A stretch of 64,000 nt of DNA from Micromonospora zamorensis (GCF_900090275.1 NZ_LT607755.1:1178001-1242000); one strand, 5' to 3'. Positions 17,202 to 27,887 are shown, counted from the first letter of the stretch. The notes: generated by a model not told the origin, from the sequence alone. Program-made: numbers and translations.

Positions 17202-17619
17202 CCGGCAGGCGGCTACTAGCCACCCGCGCCCTCTAATGGCCCTTCTTGGGTTGATCAAGGACGGCTGTGCTGCGGGCGGGGGTGGCGGCGCGTCGCTGCT
17301 CCAGACAGCGGGTCCCGGTAAGAACAGCAGCCGACCAGAACGACCGCCTAAGTTTGGCCCGTCGCGCTCGCCCGAGGCGCGGTGCCGGAGTTGGTCCGGT
17401 CCAAGGTGCCCGGGCTGGTCTGCGAGCGGTCCGAGGAGCTGCCGGACGCGCTGCGCGCCGCACACCGCCACCTGCGAATGGAGGGCTGAGCGCCACGGCC
17501 CTCATTTGCGCGTCGCGGCACCGCAACGAGGTTGAGAAGGGACACATCACCATCGGCGAGCCTCCACAATTCCAGGATATTCACAACCTGATCCGGTAAT
17601 CGCTTCGGGTATTCCCTGC
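17202..17619. other. Gene-poor stretch with a possible coding remnant
   Basis: No complete gene seen. A short plus-strand frame from 17352 to the TGA at 17489 ends in SKVPGLVCERSEELPDALRA and a basic helix, which looks like the C-terminal tail of a lost protein. Just upstream, its frame is closed by a TAA at 17349. The rest shows no structure I can name. Confidence 0.35.
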
Positions 17620-18306
17620 ATGATCCGTTCGAGCTGGAACGCTGAACAGGTGGAGCAGCAATCGGGACCACCGGCGCGGGGACGGCTGCTGTCGGTCAGG
17701 CGTGCCCTGTGGTCGTTAGCGGTCGGTGTCGTCGCAGGGACCGCCACCGCGCTGGTCGGGGCGCCGGAGTTGACGCCGCTGGTGATCTGGACGATCGCGG
17801 CGGGCACGATCCTCGTCTGGGTGTGGCGGGCCTGCTGGTGGGCGAGCCCAACGCGCACCGAGCAGCTTGCCGAGGCGGAGCAGCAGTCCCGTTCCACCGA
17901 TGCGGCGATCCTGATCGCGTCCGCCATTAGCCTCGCCGCCGTGGCCGAGGCGCTCGTCCGCGCCTCGAACCAGCAGGACACGGTGGCTGTCACGCTGGTG
18001 ATCCTCAGCGTCGTCGCGGTGGTCCTGGCGTGGGCGCTGGTCAATACGATCTTCGCACTCAAGTACGCTCGGCTGTACTACCGCGACGATGGCGGCATCG
18101 ACTTCAAGCGGGAAGACCCACCGGCGTACTCCGACTTCGCGTACGCCGCCTTCACGGTGGGCATGTCCTATGCTCCCGGCGAGAACGAACCGACAAGCAA
18201 TCGCATGCGTCGGGTCGCGCTCGGGCATGCGCTGCTCTCCTACACCTTCGGAACTGGCATCCTGGCCGTCGCCGTCAACCTGGTCACCAACCTGGGCCAA
18301 TCGTGA
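17620..18306 (+). CDS. DUF1345 membrane protein
   Basis: A 228-residue protein with five or six hydrophobic segments. The C-terminal block YSDFAYAAFTVGMSYAPGEN, followed by a helix ending VALGHALLSYTFGTGILAVA, is diagnostic of DUF1345. The conserved aspartate and tyrosine of that block are present. The role is unknown; it is predicted to sit in the cytoplasmic membrane. The ATG at 17620 has no strong ribosome site. Confidence 0.88.
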   Translation: MIRSSWNAEQVEQQSGPPARGRLLSVRRALWSLAVGVVAGTATALVGAPELTPLVIWTIAAGTILVWVWRACWWASPTRTEQLAEAEQQSRSTDAAILIASAISLAAVAEALVRASNQQDTVAVTLVILSVVAVVLAWALVNTIFALKYARLYYRDDGGIDFKREDPPAYSDFAYAAFTVGMSYAPGENEPTSNRMRRVALGHALLSYTFGTGILAVAVNLVTNLGQS

Positions 18307-18370
18307 CCCCGCGGAGCATGCAGTGGCGTGACCTGGCCAGCTGCTGTGCCACCACCACGGCAGACGTCGA

Positions 18371-19216
18371 TCAGCTCTGTGGCTGTTGCCCCTGCGGTCG
18401 TGCCAGCCGCGCCGTGACCTGCCTCAGTGGCTGACTGCTGTTGACGATCTTCTTCATCCGTTGCCACCCCGCTCGGCCCGAAGACCCGCCCAGCACGCTG
18501 CCGAGACCCTCCACGCCGCCGCCAGCCGCCGTCCCGCTGGTCTGAGTCAGTTGCTGGGTGCTCTGTCCGAGCTGCTGGGCGGCCTGTCCGAGTTGTTGAC
18601 CGAGCTGCTGGGTGGCCTGCTGCAGCGTCTGCGACAGTGGTCCATCCGGCCCCAGCGCCTCCTGCGCTGTCTGCCCGACCTGGTTCACGGCCGTGTCCAC
18701 CGTCTTCACCACCGACTCGATGATCTGAGGGTTGCGCTCGATTGTGCGGAGGGCGCTGTCGAGAATGCCCCTGAGCTCATCGAGCCGAACCTCGAGCATC
18801 GCCTCGGCCTCGACGCCCTTGATGTCGATCTTCACCGTGCCGAGATGCGCCTGAACGCCCACGTCGAGCTGGAGCAGGCTACCCAGCCGGGCTCGCAGAG
18901 AAACGGAGGCGTCCAGATCGTCGACCTCGACGTAGATCTGTTCGACCTTGACCTGCGGAATCTGGAGGACGACGTCTGGGTCTGACATCGTCTTGCTGCT
19001 GTGCCCGCCAGCCGGCTGAGGAAGGCCGTGCTCAGCGCTCTTCGGGACGACGGGGCGTTCGCCGTGCTTGGCACCCGTTGGCCCGCCGGCGGCACCGAAG
19101 TTCTGGCCGCGACCGGCGGATTTCGCGCCTTCCTCGCCGTCGCGCCGCCCACCAACCTGCTCACGCGGTTGCCCGGGCGACTCCCCGTGCGTGTCCCGGC
19201 TCTCCGGTTCGGTCAT
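18371..19216 (-). CDS. Conserved actinobacterial protein with a glutamine-rich coiled coil
   Basis: A 281-residue soluble protein. It has a disordered, charged N-terminus (1-75), then a beta-rich central domain (about 76-145) with VKVEQIYVEVDDLDASVSLR and VKIDIKGVEAEAMLEVRLDE. A helix follows, then a glutamine-rich heptad region (about 192-226, repeats of the type Q-x-x-Q-Q-L-G), and a basic tail. The ATG at 19216 has GAGGAG 8 bases upstream; an internal ATG at 18988 is possible. No enzymatic motif. The heptads suggest oligomerisation. Confidence 0.65.
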   Translation of the reverse strand: MTEPESRDTHGESPGQPREQVGGRRDGEEGAKSAGRGQNFGAAGGPTGAKHGERPVVPKSAEHGLPQPAGGHSSKTMSDPDVVLQIPQVKVEQIYVEVDDLDASVSLRARLGSLLQLDVGVQAHLGTVKIDIKGVEAEAMLEVRLDELRGILDSALRTIERNPQIIESVVKTVDTAVNQVGQTAQEALGPDGPLSQTLQQATQQLGQQLGQAAQQLGQSTQQLTQTSGTAAGGGVEGLGSVLGGSSGRAGWQRMKKIVNSSQPLRQVTARLARPQGQQPQS

Positions 19217-19372
19217 CCCGCACTCCTCGGGCCTCGCCTGACGTCCCGACCAGATGGAGCCCCACCATCGGTACGTCGCTCCGATCCTCGGCCCATCCCT
19301 TGGTGTGAAAGGCCAACCCCGCCTTGCTGATCCTGGTGATCAGCCTGAGCCTCACCGCAGCGAGGGTGTGGC

Positions 19373-19780
19373 CTAGGTGCCGATCCGCCGGGGCTGGAGC
19401 TGTCCCGACCCTGGCCCGGTCAACTGCCAGAACTCCTGCGGCAACTGGTCGACAAAGTCCCCGTACTCCTTCGCGCTGGCAGCCTCACGGAGGGTGTCCA
19501 GCACGGCCCGCGCTCCGTCGGTGGCCACCTGGCGATCCACCCCTGCCCGGGACTGCACCCGTTCCAAGAATTCGGTGAAGCCGAACCGTTCCGGATCTTC
19601 GGTGGGCCTGGACACCAGGCCTTTCAGCTCCTCGGGGAGCTGGGAAGCGAGGTCCCTTGCCTGGCCACCAGTGATCCGTTTTGCCACAGTCTCGAGCGTG
19701 GCGCGAGTGATCGGTTCCGCCTGCCCCGGTGGAACCTTGGGTCGTGCTGCCACAGACTGAATGAACTCGCTGTAGTTCAC
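19373..19780 (-). CDS. DUF2267 domain protein
   Basis: A 135-residue helical protein: NYSEFIQSVAARPKVP at the start, RATLETVAKRITGGQARDLA and LPEELKGLV in the middle, then a second repeat FTEFLERVQSRAGVD ... LPQEFWQL. The two-fold helical repeat is typical of DUF2267, common in actinobacteria and often near stress genes; its function is unknown. GTG at 19780 is preferred because GAGGGG lies about 7 bases upstream. Confidence 0.85.
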   Translation of the reverse strand: MNYSEFIQSVAARPKVPPGQAEPITRATLETVAKRITGGQARDLASQLPEELKGLVSRPTEDPERFGFTEFLERVQSRAGVDRQVATDGARAVLDTLREAASAKEYGDFVDQLPQEFWQLTGPGSGQLQPRRIGT

Positions 19781-19853
19781 CTCGGATCCCCTCTCGAGCC
19801 GGATTGCGGCGGGTACCCGCCCTTGCCGGGGTGAAACGGCGGTTCGCACACCC

Positions 19854-20534
19854 TCAGGGTGGTGGCGGAGGGCGGTGGATGATCCTGCGGGTCACCCGCA
19901 ACTGGTACAGGCCGGCACTGGTGATGGCATAAAAGACGGGAAGGATGAGGAAGATGACGAGGCCGATCAAGGGGGCCACCAGGTAGCCGACAATTCCTGC
20001 GAGGACGTACAGGAAGACCCCGGCGAGGGCCCGGAACCGCTCGACGTGAAAGAAGCCGTCCTTGGCCTGCTCCTTCAGCAGATCGGGGTTCCGGGCCAGG
20101 TAGTGGTAGAACGCCAGCCACGTCGCGCACAGCAACGCGCCGATCAGCGCGTAGAAGGCGATGGCTACACGCTGGTCCGCGTTGTTGTGCTCCTGCAGCG
20201 CGTGCGACACGACAATCGTCGGAAACGGCAGCAGCGCCGTGCTGAACAGCACGAAGAGGTTCATCCAGTGCAGGCCGCGATCGACCTGCCGGATGCGGTT
20301 GAACGCCGCCTTGTGGTTGAGCCAGACGACGGCCACGTACGAATAGGACGCGAGATAGGCGACGTACGATGGCCATTGGTCGAGTAGGCCAGACAGGAGG
20401 CGGCCAGGAGGAACGTCCGGCACCCGGAGGTCCAGGACCAGCAACGTGATGATGATGGCGAAGATCGCATCGCTGAACGCCACGGCACGGCTGGTGTCCG
20501 ATCGGGTGCCTAGGTCCGTGTCTGGCCCGCTCAC
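19854..20534 (-). CDS. TMEM175 family potassium channel-like protein
   Basis: A 226-residue membrane protein with six hydrophobic segments. The first helix has RAVAFSDAIFAIIITLLVLD, carrying the R-x3-F-S-D signature of TMEM175 (DUF1211) channels. Bacterial members form K+-permeable channels. GTG at 20534 has a GGGAAGG site upstream; an ATG at 20639 would add 35 residues of unlikely composition. A short proline run ends the protein. Confidence 0.87.
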   Translation of the reverse strand: MSGPDTDLGTRSDTSRAVAFSDAIFAIIITLLVLDLRVPDVPPGRLLSGLLDQWPSYVAYLASYSYVAVVWLNHKAAFNRIRQVDRGLHWMNLFVLFSTALLPFPTIVVSHALQEHNNADQRVAIAFYALIGALLCATWLAFYHYLARNPDLLKEQAKDGFFHVERFRALAGVFLYVLAGIVGYLVAPLIGLVIFLILPVFYAITSAGLYQLRVTRRIIHRPPPPP

Positions 20535-20673
20535 CGAGTGCGCCTTCCCAGGGTCGTCCGCGGCAAACAGCTGGGCAGCCCCGTTGCGAATGCCCCGCGC
20601 CCGCAGGCCGATGTCTCCGGATACGCCGCATCCGGCCACCGGGCGCGCCGCGGTGGCCGGATGCGGGTGGTGG

Positions 20674-21845
<1,172 letters not shown>

Positions 21846-21849
<4 letters not shown>

Positions 21850-22835
21850 GCGTCCGCCCCCTTGGCCAGTTCGGCATCCGACAGCGGTTGCGCCGGACGC
21901 TGCGGGAACTCCTTGCGAGCCCGCTTGCCCCACGGGGCACCGTCGGAACGAACCACCTGGCCGGTCTCCAGCACCTGCTTGAGCCGCCGCAGGTCGTCGT
22001 CGAGCTGTTGGTGTGGTTCCTCGCCGAAGTACCTGGCGACCGCCTTGCCGATCGCGCCGCCCGGGATGTCGTACGACAAAACGACGTGCACCTCGGTGCT
22101 CACACCGTCCGGGGCGGGGACGAAGCGGACCGTACCGGCGTTCGGCACATCCGCGTTCCCGGTCGACCGCCACGCGATCTTCTCGCCGGGTGCCTCGTCA
22201 ACGATCTCCGCGTCCCACTCGACGTTCTTGCCGAACGGAGCGCTGGCGGACCAGTGGCTCGTGCGATCACCGGTGGTGCGGATCTCCTCAAGGTGGGCCA
22301 TGAACGTCGGGAGGTTGCCCAGGTCGCGCCAGAACGCGTAGACCTTGGGTGGGGTTTTGCGGATGGTTGTCGTGGCCGTCAGCTCCATGGATCCTCCTTC
22401 GCGTAAGCCTTGTACCGCCCCGCTCCTTTTCGCCCGGGTGGCTTGCACGGCGGTCAGCAGGTCCACCACCGTGATCCCGACGACGGCGCCAGTGACACCG
22501 ACGAGACGACGACGGCGACGCCCGCCACGGCGGGCGATGGCCACCCCGAGAGAGGCCAGGTCCATCGCGTCGCCCAGGACCCGGGTCCACGCCCAGATGC
22601 TCTTCCGCCGGCTCGTCAGAAGCCCGGCCGCATGTACCAACTCCCGCGCCCCGACCAGCGGCACCACCGTCCGTGACGTCGGGGAGTCGTCCACTCCGCT
22701 GATCCGCCGTACCGTGTCCGGTGCCGCCAGCTGCGCCACGCCCAGACCGAGACTCATCCAGCCGAGCCCGCGCCCGCGCCGCTGAACCTCGTCCTGCCTG
22801 GCCTTCACTGCATCTCGGGTTGCTAGTTGAGTCAC
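21846..22835 (-). CDS. SRPBCC (START-like) protein with an N-terminal membrane-associated region
   Basis: A 329-residue protein. Residues about 20-140 contain small hydrophobic helices (GWMSLGLGVAQLAAPDTVRR, VGVTGAVVGITVVDLL). A START-like domain of about 150 residues begins at MELTATTTIRKTPPKVYAFW and includes GKNVEWDAEIVDEAPGEKIA. The C-terminal tail is lysine and proline rich. GGAGG precedes the GTG at 22835; a longer ATG start at 22871 is less likely. It is coupled to the dehydrogenase by a GTGA overlap, so it may present a hydrophobic substrate to that enzyme. Confidence 0.8.
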
Positions 22836-23130
22836 GGGTAGCCTCCGCATCCGGTCGCACCGGCCGCGCATTCCGGTTCACGACGGTCCGGGCCGCGACC
22901 CCTAGGCGCCCGGATACCCCTCGGAAACCACCTCAACCCGCCCATCGGCCGCAGTACGCAGGCGATCCCTGTCCCGCTGCTCAGCACGGCGTCACGGCAC
23001 CGGCTGATCGTCGCTTTGCACCGGTTCTAACAGCCGCTGCTCGGCGGGAGCGGCGGCCTTTCGGGCGGCGGGATAAACGCCGCTACGGGCTCAGGACCGG
23101 CCTGGTGCTTCCGGCTCTGAGCCCCGCTTG
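22836..23130. other. Intergenic region
   Basis: Nearly 300 bases separate the SRPBCC gene start from the end of the PfpI gene. No gene or clear repeat seen. It presumably contains the SRPBCC/dehydrogenase promoter, but I could not identify a convincing -35/-10 pair. Confidence 0.4.
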
Positions 23131-23712
23131 TCAGGCCGTCGCCATCTGGCGGACGTCTTCGCCCTGGGCGAACTCCTCGACCATCTTTGCGCAGAATGCC
23201 GGAAGGTCGCTGGGACTGCGGCTGGTGACCAAGCGGTTGTCGACCTGCACCTGTTGGTCCACCCAGTTCCCGCCCGCGTTACGGATGTCTGTGCGCAGGC
23301 TGGGGAATGAGGTGAGAGTCCGGCCGTTGACCATGCCGGTCTCGACCAACGACCAGGGGCCGTGGCAGATCGCCGCCACCGGCTTCTGTTGTTGGAAGAA
23401 CGCCCGGACGAAGTCCATCGCCTGCGGGTTCATCCGGAGCCGGTCGGGGTTGACCGTCCCGCCAGGCAGCAACAGGGCGTCGTAGTCGGCCGCATTGACG
23501 TCGTTCACGGTCCGGTCCACCCGATAGCGGTTGGCCGGGTTGATGTCCTGGTTCATCGACTGGATCTCGCCCGATTGCAAGGAGATCAGATGGACCTCGG
23601 CTCCCGCCTGCTCCGCGGCGGCTCGGGACTGGGTGTATTCCACGTCCTCCACTCCGTCGGCGGCGAGGCAAGCGATTCGCTTGCCGGTCAGTGGCTGCTG
23701 GCTCTGCGCCAT
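23131..23712 (-). CDS. DJ-1/PfpI family protein (type 1 glutamine amidotransferase fold)
   Basis: A 193-residue cytosolic protein. It has GKRIACLAADGVEDVEYTQS at the start, DYDALLLPGGTVNPDRLRMN, and the nucleophile elbow AICHGPW with Cys116. The conserved glutamate is in GVEDVEY (about residue 22). Family members act as proteases, glyoxalase III or deglycases in stress. GGGGAGG precedes the ATG. It is divergent from the aldo/keto reductase at 23946, and the pair may form a carbonyl-stress unit. Confidence 0.9.
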   Translation of the reverse strand: MAQSQQPLTGKRIACLAADGVEDVEYTQSRAAAEQAGAEVHLISLQSGEIQSMNQDINPANRYRVDRTVNDVNAADYDALLLPGGTVNPDRLRMNPQAMDFVRAFFQQQKPVAAICHGPWSLVETGMVNGRTLTSFPSLRTDIRNAGGNWVDQQVQVDNRLVTSRSPSDLPAFCAKMVEEFAQGEDVRQMATA

Positions 23713-23945
23713 CTCGGCGGCCTCCCCTTCGCGGCACCGCCCCGTCGGCGGCGCGTCGCTAGATCGCGGTCGCCTTCCCGGTGTGGGGGACGGGCAAACA
23801 GGCCAGCGAAGCCCGCTCGAGGGTGGACAATTTTCCTCACCTGCCCGCTGCACAGCCAGTGCCTGTGCGGAGAAGGCCGCATCGCGCGTGTGCTGGCTGT
23901 CGCAGCGGGTATCGCAGACAACCCACTGGTACCCGGAAGGCCGAC

Positions 23946-24788
23946 ATGAACCCTGCTGCCGACGCGATCGAGTTGCCGTCCGGCCAGACCATGCCCGTGC
24001 TCGGCCAGGGAACCTGGTACCTCGGCGAGCGCCCCGCGAGGCGGCGGGACGAGATGACCGCCCTGCGTACCGGGCTCGACCTGGGCATGACCATGATCGA
24101 CACTGCGGAGATGTACGGTGACGGCGCTTCCGAGGAACTCGTCGGCGAGGCAGTCGTCGGACGGCGCGCCGACGCCTTTCTGGTCGACAAGGTGCTGCCG
24201 TCCAACGCCAGTCGGCGGGGAACCGTGCAGGCCTGCCGCCGCAGCCTGCAACGACTCGGCGTCGACCACATCGACCTCTACCTGCTGCACTGGCGCGGCC
24301 CGCATCCACTCGCGGAGACGATCGAGGCGTTCGCCGAACTCGTCGACGCCGGCGACATCGGGCAGTGGGGTGTGAGCAACTTTGATCTTTCGGACATGAC
24401 GGAGCTGCTCGATGCGGGCGGAGATGCCTGCGCGACGAATCAGATCCTGTACAACCTCACGCGCCGCGGCCCCGAGTACGACCTCCTACCGTGGCTACGC
24501 GAGCACCGAATCCCGGTGATGGCGTACTCGCCGATCGAGCAGGGGCGGCTGCTCGGCCACCCCCAGGTCGCGGAGGTCGCCGCCCGGCACGAGGCCACAC
24601 CCGCTCAGGTCGCGCTGGCCTGGCTGCTGCGACAGGAGGCGGTCGCGGCCATCCCCCGATCGTCCAAGCCAGAACACACGCGGGAGAACGCGGAGGCGCG
24701 TGACGTGCAACTCACCGAGGAGGACGTGGCGGCGCTCGACACGGCGTTTCCGCCGCCGGCCGGTCCGCAACCGCTGGAGATGTTGTAG
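23946..24788 (+). CDS. Aldo/keto reductase
   Basis: A 280-residue NADPH-dependent reductase of normal family length. The catalytic tetrad is visible: Asp and Tyr in MIDTAEMYGDGASEE, Lys in FLVDKVLP and His in LYLLHWRGPHPLAET. The cofactor-phosphate end has AAIPRSSKPEHTRENAEA. GGAAGG lies 5 bases before the ATG. It reduces aldehydes or ketones; the exact substrate is unknown. It is divergent from the PfpI gene. Confidence 0.93.
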   Translation: MNPAADAIELPSGQTMPVLGQGTWYLGERPARRRDEMTALRTGLDLGMTMIDTAEMYGDGASEELVGEAVVGRRADAFLVDKVLPSNASRRGTVQACRRSLQRLGVDHIDLYLLHWRGPHPLAETIEAFAELVDAGDIGQWGVSNFDLSDMTELLDAGGDACATNQILYNLTRRGPEYDLLPWLREHRIPVMAYSPIEQGRLLGHPQVAEVAARHEATPAQVALAWLLRQEAVAAIPRSSKPEHTRENAEARDVQLTEEDVAALDTAFPPPAGPQPLEML

Positions 24789-25004
24789 GGCCAACGGCCG
24801 TTTCGGCGGGAGCCAGGTAAGTGCCGCAAGGGCGGCAGTATTCGTGCTGGGCGAGCTCCGCGCGGCTACGAGAGGTTCAAACAGAAGTCCGACGGACGCG
24901 TACGGGCCGTCTTCCAGCCCACCGGCTGATCGGTACGACTGCCGCCAACTCTCTCTCGCACCGCCCGGTCCATAGTTGGTCAGGCGAGACTTGGGGCATC
25001 CCGC

Positions 25005-26132
25005 TTACCTCCTGCTGTGGGGCTGCCCGTCTTTCTCGTCCCGCCAGCCGTCCGGTTCGGGGTGATAGCCGTAAGCGGCGGCCCGGACGGTTTCCTCGTT
25101 CTCCAGCCCGGAGCCGATCGCGCCGCCGACGGTGGCCAGCGAACTGGTGATCCAGGCGAGCGTCAGATAGTCGGTGAGATCGACCGGCCGCTGCAAGACT
25201 TGTTCCAGCACGGATGTGTCGATCAGCAGCGCCCCGACGAGCACCGTCCCCACGAACAACACCACGTACGACAGCACCGTGGCCAGAGTGAGGGTGAGGA
25301 TCGTGCCCAGGTTGAACAGCCGTGCCAGCTCAGCCGGCGTCTCCCGGTCCGGTTTCTCCCACAGGTTGTGCGCGACGATCAGCCAGGCCACCAACGCCGA
25401 CAGCCCGAGAAGCATGATCACCGCGAGCCGGAACCCGCCGAGGGCATCGCCCATCTGCCAGATGGTGTCCGTGGTGAGCGCGAACGCGGCCGTGCCGAAC
25501 GCGCCGACCAGCAGCTTGGACAGGCCCAGCAGGGCTCGCCCCGGGCGGTTGGCTCGGACCATGCCGGTCAACAGCCGCACCCGGCCGATGAACCGCGAGG
25601 CGACGTAGCTTCGTTCCCCGGCGTCGGCCTCGCCGACCATCCGGTGGACGGCGGGAACCCTGCTCGCCATCTCGGCCGGTGCCCAGCCGGCCTGCGGCAC
25701 CCGCTGGTCCGAAGCATCGCTCAGCAGCCGGCTCACCAGATCCGGAACGGCCGCGCGGGCCGCTCGTAGCTGGTTCAGTCCCAGCGCTGGCAGGGACACC
25801 ACCGCGACTCGCCGCCGAGCGGAGGTCTGCGCGACCAGCGGCACCCGCTCGACATGCAGCGGCAGGTCGGTCAGGCAGACTGCGACGTCCCACTGGTCTT
25901 CGGCACGCCGCCGAGCAAGATCGTCGAGCAGTGCCTCAACACCACCGTCGCGGCGCGGCGCCACCTCGCCCCAGCCTTCCCGGACAGTCCACCGCACGTC
26001 CGCGTTCACCCGCTCGCGGAGCCCGCCGGCCAGCTCGGCGGTGAGCCGTGCGGCCACCCGCGCCGGGTGATCCGGCGGGGTCGCCACCAGCCCGACGACG
26101 ATCTGCGGGCGGTGCTTTTCACTGTGGGTCAT
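25005..26132 (-). CDS. Conserved actinobacterial membrane protein
   Basis: A 375-residue protein. Residues 1-190 form a soluble alpha/beta-like domain (PQIVVGLVATPPDHPARVAA, WDVAVCLTDLPLHVERVPLV). Four or five hydrophobic segments follow (FRLAVIMLLGLSALVAWLIV, ILTLTLATVLSYVVLFVGTV and others), then a polar tail. GAGGAG precedes the ATG. I recognise the layout from other actinobacteria but know no function. Confidence 0.7.
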   Translation of the reverse strand: MTHSEKHRPQIVVGLVATPPDHPARVAARLTAELAGGLRERVNADVRWTVREGWGEVAPRRDGGVEALLDDLARRRAEDQWDVAVCLTDLPLHVERVPLVAQTSARRRVAVVSLPALGLNQLRAARAAVPDLVSRLLSDASDQRVPQAGWAPAEMASRVPAVHRMVGEADAGERSYVASRFIGRVRLLTGMVRANRPGRALLGLSKLLVGAFGTAAFALTTDTIWQMGDALGGFRLAVIMLLGLSALVAWLIVAHNLWEKPDRETPAELARLFNLGTILTLTLATVLSYVVLFVGTVLVGALLIDTSVLEQVLQRPVDLTDYLTLAWITSSLATVGGAIGSGLENEETVRAAAYGYHPEPDGWRDEKDGQPHSRR

Positions 26133-26458
26133 CGCTGCTCCTCACCGCTGGCCGGGCTCGTCGCCGTCCGTCGTCACCAACGCCGGCTGCGGAGTAGGCC
26201 AGGTCATCCCTGAGAAGCGAGTGCTTTCCAGTGCCGACCGTCGGGGTGCAGCAGAAAATCCACGCACTGCCGAGCCATGCCCTTTGTGGCGCTCATATCG
26301 TCGCAGACCGTTCCGATCTTTAAGGCCGGTTTGCGTCAGCCCTGAATGGACGTTGCGCGGCCCGGTCGGGACGCCGTAGCGGGTCGCGAAGGCGGTGACG
26401 GGCTGATCGTTCAGCAGTTCCCCTTGACCACGGCAACCGTAAGTCGTAGCTTACGTTC
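26133..26458. other. Intergenic region upstream of the ArsR gene
   Basis: A 326-base gap between two divergent genes. Most shows nothing recognisable. The last 35 bases hold the ArsR promoter and an inverted repeat, described separately. Confidence 0.5.
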
Positions 26459-26460
26459 GT
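26424..26460 (+). promoter_or_regulatory. Leaderless, autoregulated ArsR promoter
   Basis: TTGACC at 26424-26429, a 17-base spacer and TAGCTT at 26447-26452 predict transcription starting at the GTG codon itself (26459). The inverted repeat GTAAG-N6-CTTAC (26439-26454) overlaps the -10 box, an expected place for ArsR binding. Confidence 0.65.
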
Positions 26461-26779
26461 GGCGACTTACCGAACGCATCCGGGTTGGGAAGCGCTGGGC
26501 GATCCCAGCAGGCTCGCCATCGTTCAACGCCTCGCCGAGGGGCCCCGCGCCGTGGGGGAGCTGGCAGACGAGCTGCCGATCAGCCGGCCGGCCGTGTCGC
26601 AGCATCTCAAGGTGCTCAAGAGCGCTGGCCTGGTCGTTGACCAGGCCGTGGGGACCCGCCGCGTCTACCGGCTCAGCCCGGTTGGCCTGGCCGCTCTGCG
26701 GGACCAGCTCGACACGTTCTGGCGACGGGCGCTGGATGGCTATCAGGACGTCGTTGAAGACACCGAGGAGAGCTCATGA
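26459..26779 (+). CDS. ArsR-type winged-helix regulator
   Basis: A 106-residue repressor: WEALGDPSRLAIVQRLAEGP, then the recognition helix PISRPAVSQHLKVLKSAGLV and a wing VGTRRVYRLSP. It lacks the usual cysteine metal site, like the SRPBCC-linked ArsR subgroup that senses non-metal signals. The next gene starts in an ATGA overlap, so regulator and AHSA1 protein are co-translated. The promoter suggests autorepression. Confidence 0.93.
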   Translation: MATYRTHPGWEALGDPSRLAIVQRLAEGPRAVGELADELPISRPAVSQHLKVLKSAGLVVDQAVGTRRVYRLSPVGLAALRDQLDTFWRRALDGYQDVVEDTEESS

Positions 26780-27252
26780 CGCAAGCAGCCACGTCGGTGG
26801 TCCGCCGACAGATCGTCGTCAACGCACCGATCGAGCAGGCCTTCACCGTGTTCACCGAGCGGTTCGGGGACTTCAAGCCTCGCGAGCACAACCTGCTGCA
26901 GGTCCCGATCGCCGAAACCGTGTTCGAGCCCAGGGTCGGCGGGCACATCTACGACCGGGGCGTCGACGGCAGCGAATGCCGGTGGGCGCGCATTCTCGCC
27001 TTCGAGCCGCCGACGCGGGTCGTCTTCAGCTGGGATATCGGACCGACCTGGCAGCTCGAAACCGACCCTGGCCTGACCAGCGAGGTCGAGGTCACCTTCG
27101 TGGTCGAGACTCCGGACCAGACCAGGGTCGAGCTGGAGCACCGGCATCTCGACCGGCACGGGCCTGGCTGGGAATCGGTTCGGGACGGCGTCGAGGACGA
27201 AGCCGGGTGGCCCCTCTACCTCGACCGGTACCACTCCCTCTTCCAGGGATAG
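26776..27252 (+). CDS. AHSA1-type SRPBCC protein
   Basis: A 158-residue START-like protein with VVRRQIVVNAPIEQAFTVFT at the start and VFSWDIGPTWQLETDPGLTS in the middle. It ends in a helix with WPLYLDRYHSLFQG. It overlaps the ArsR gene by four bases (ATGA), a very common pairing in which the ArsR controls the SRPBCC gene. It probably binds a small hydrophobic ligand. Confidence 0.88.
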   Translation: MTQAATSVVRRQIVVNAPIEQAFTVFTERFGDFKPREHNLLQVPIAETVFEPRVGGHIYDRGVDGSECRWARILAFEPPTRVVFSWDIGPTWQLETDPGLTSEVEVTFVVETPDQTRVELEHRHLDRHGPGWESVRDGVEDEAGWPLYLDRYHSLFQG

Positions 27253-27339
27253 GTGACGTACGTGTGCGCGCTCATGCCGCCGACCGGGCGTCACGAGCGG
27301 CCAGGGGAAGCGCTCACCACGTGGCTCTAAGCTGTCGAC

Positions 27340-27810
27340 GTGCCGGCGCTGATCGAGATCGTGTCCGTCATCGACGCTGCCCCGGACGTGGTGTTCGACC
27401 TGGAACTCGATGTGGACGTGCACGCCGCGTCCCTGCGCGGCAGCCAGGAGACGGCCACCACCAGCACCGGACGTCGTCTCCTCACGCTCGGGGACGAGGT
27501 CACCTTCCGCGCCCGCCATCTGGGTCTGCGCTGGTGCATGACCAGCCGGATCACCGTCTATGAACGGCCCCACCGCTTCGTTGACGAGCAGACACGGGGT
27601 CCTTTCAGCGCCATCCGTCATGAGCACCACTTCCAGGGCCTCGACGGCGGTGGGACGCGGATGACCGACCGCGTGACGATGAGAGCTCCCTGGGGGCCGC
27701 TGGGAGCGGTGGCCGCCCGGGTGCTGGTCGCGCCGTATCTGCGACGCCTGCTGAGGCAGCGGGCAGCGCACATCAGGTCCTTGGCGGAAGCCCACGACCG
27801 TCGGGCGTGA
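27340..27810 (+). CDS. SRPBCC family protein
   Basis: A 156-residue ligand-binding START-like protein: IEIVSVIDAAPDVVFDLELD, then RHLGLRWCMTSRITVYERPH and FSAIRHEHHFQGLDGGGTRM. A basic C-terminal helix follows. No catalytic motif. TAAGCT ends 6 bases before the GTG start, and no ribosome site is seen, so the mRNA is probably leaderless. Confidence 0.82.
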   Translation: MPALIEIVSVIDAAPDVVFDLELDVDVHAASLRGSQETATTSTGRRLLTLGDEVTFRARHLGLRWCMTSRITVYERPHRFVDEQTRGPFSAIRHEHHFQGLDGGGTRMTDRVTMRAPWGPLGAVAARVLVAPYLRRLLRQRAAHIRSLAEAHDRRA

Positions 27811-27887
27811 CGACGCCGGGCGGCGTGTCGTGACCGTCCCGAGAGCCTGTCGATCACGCGGATTCCTCCCGGGCTAGTCTTCGCCGC

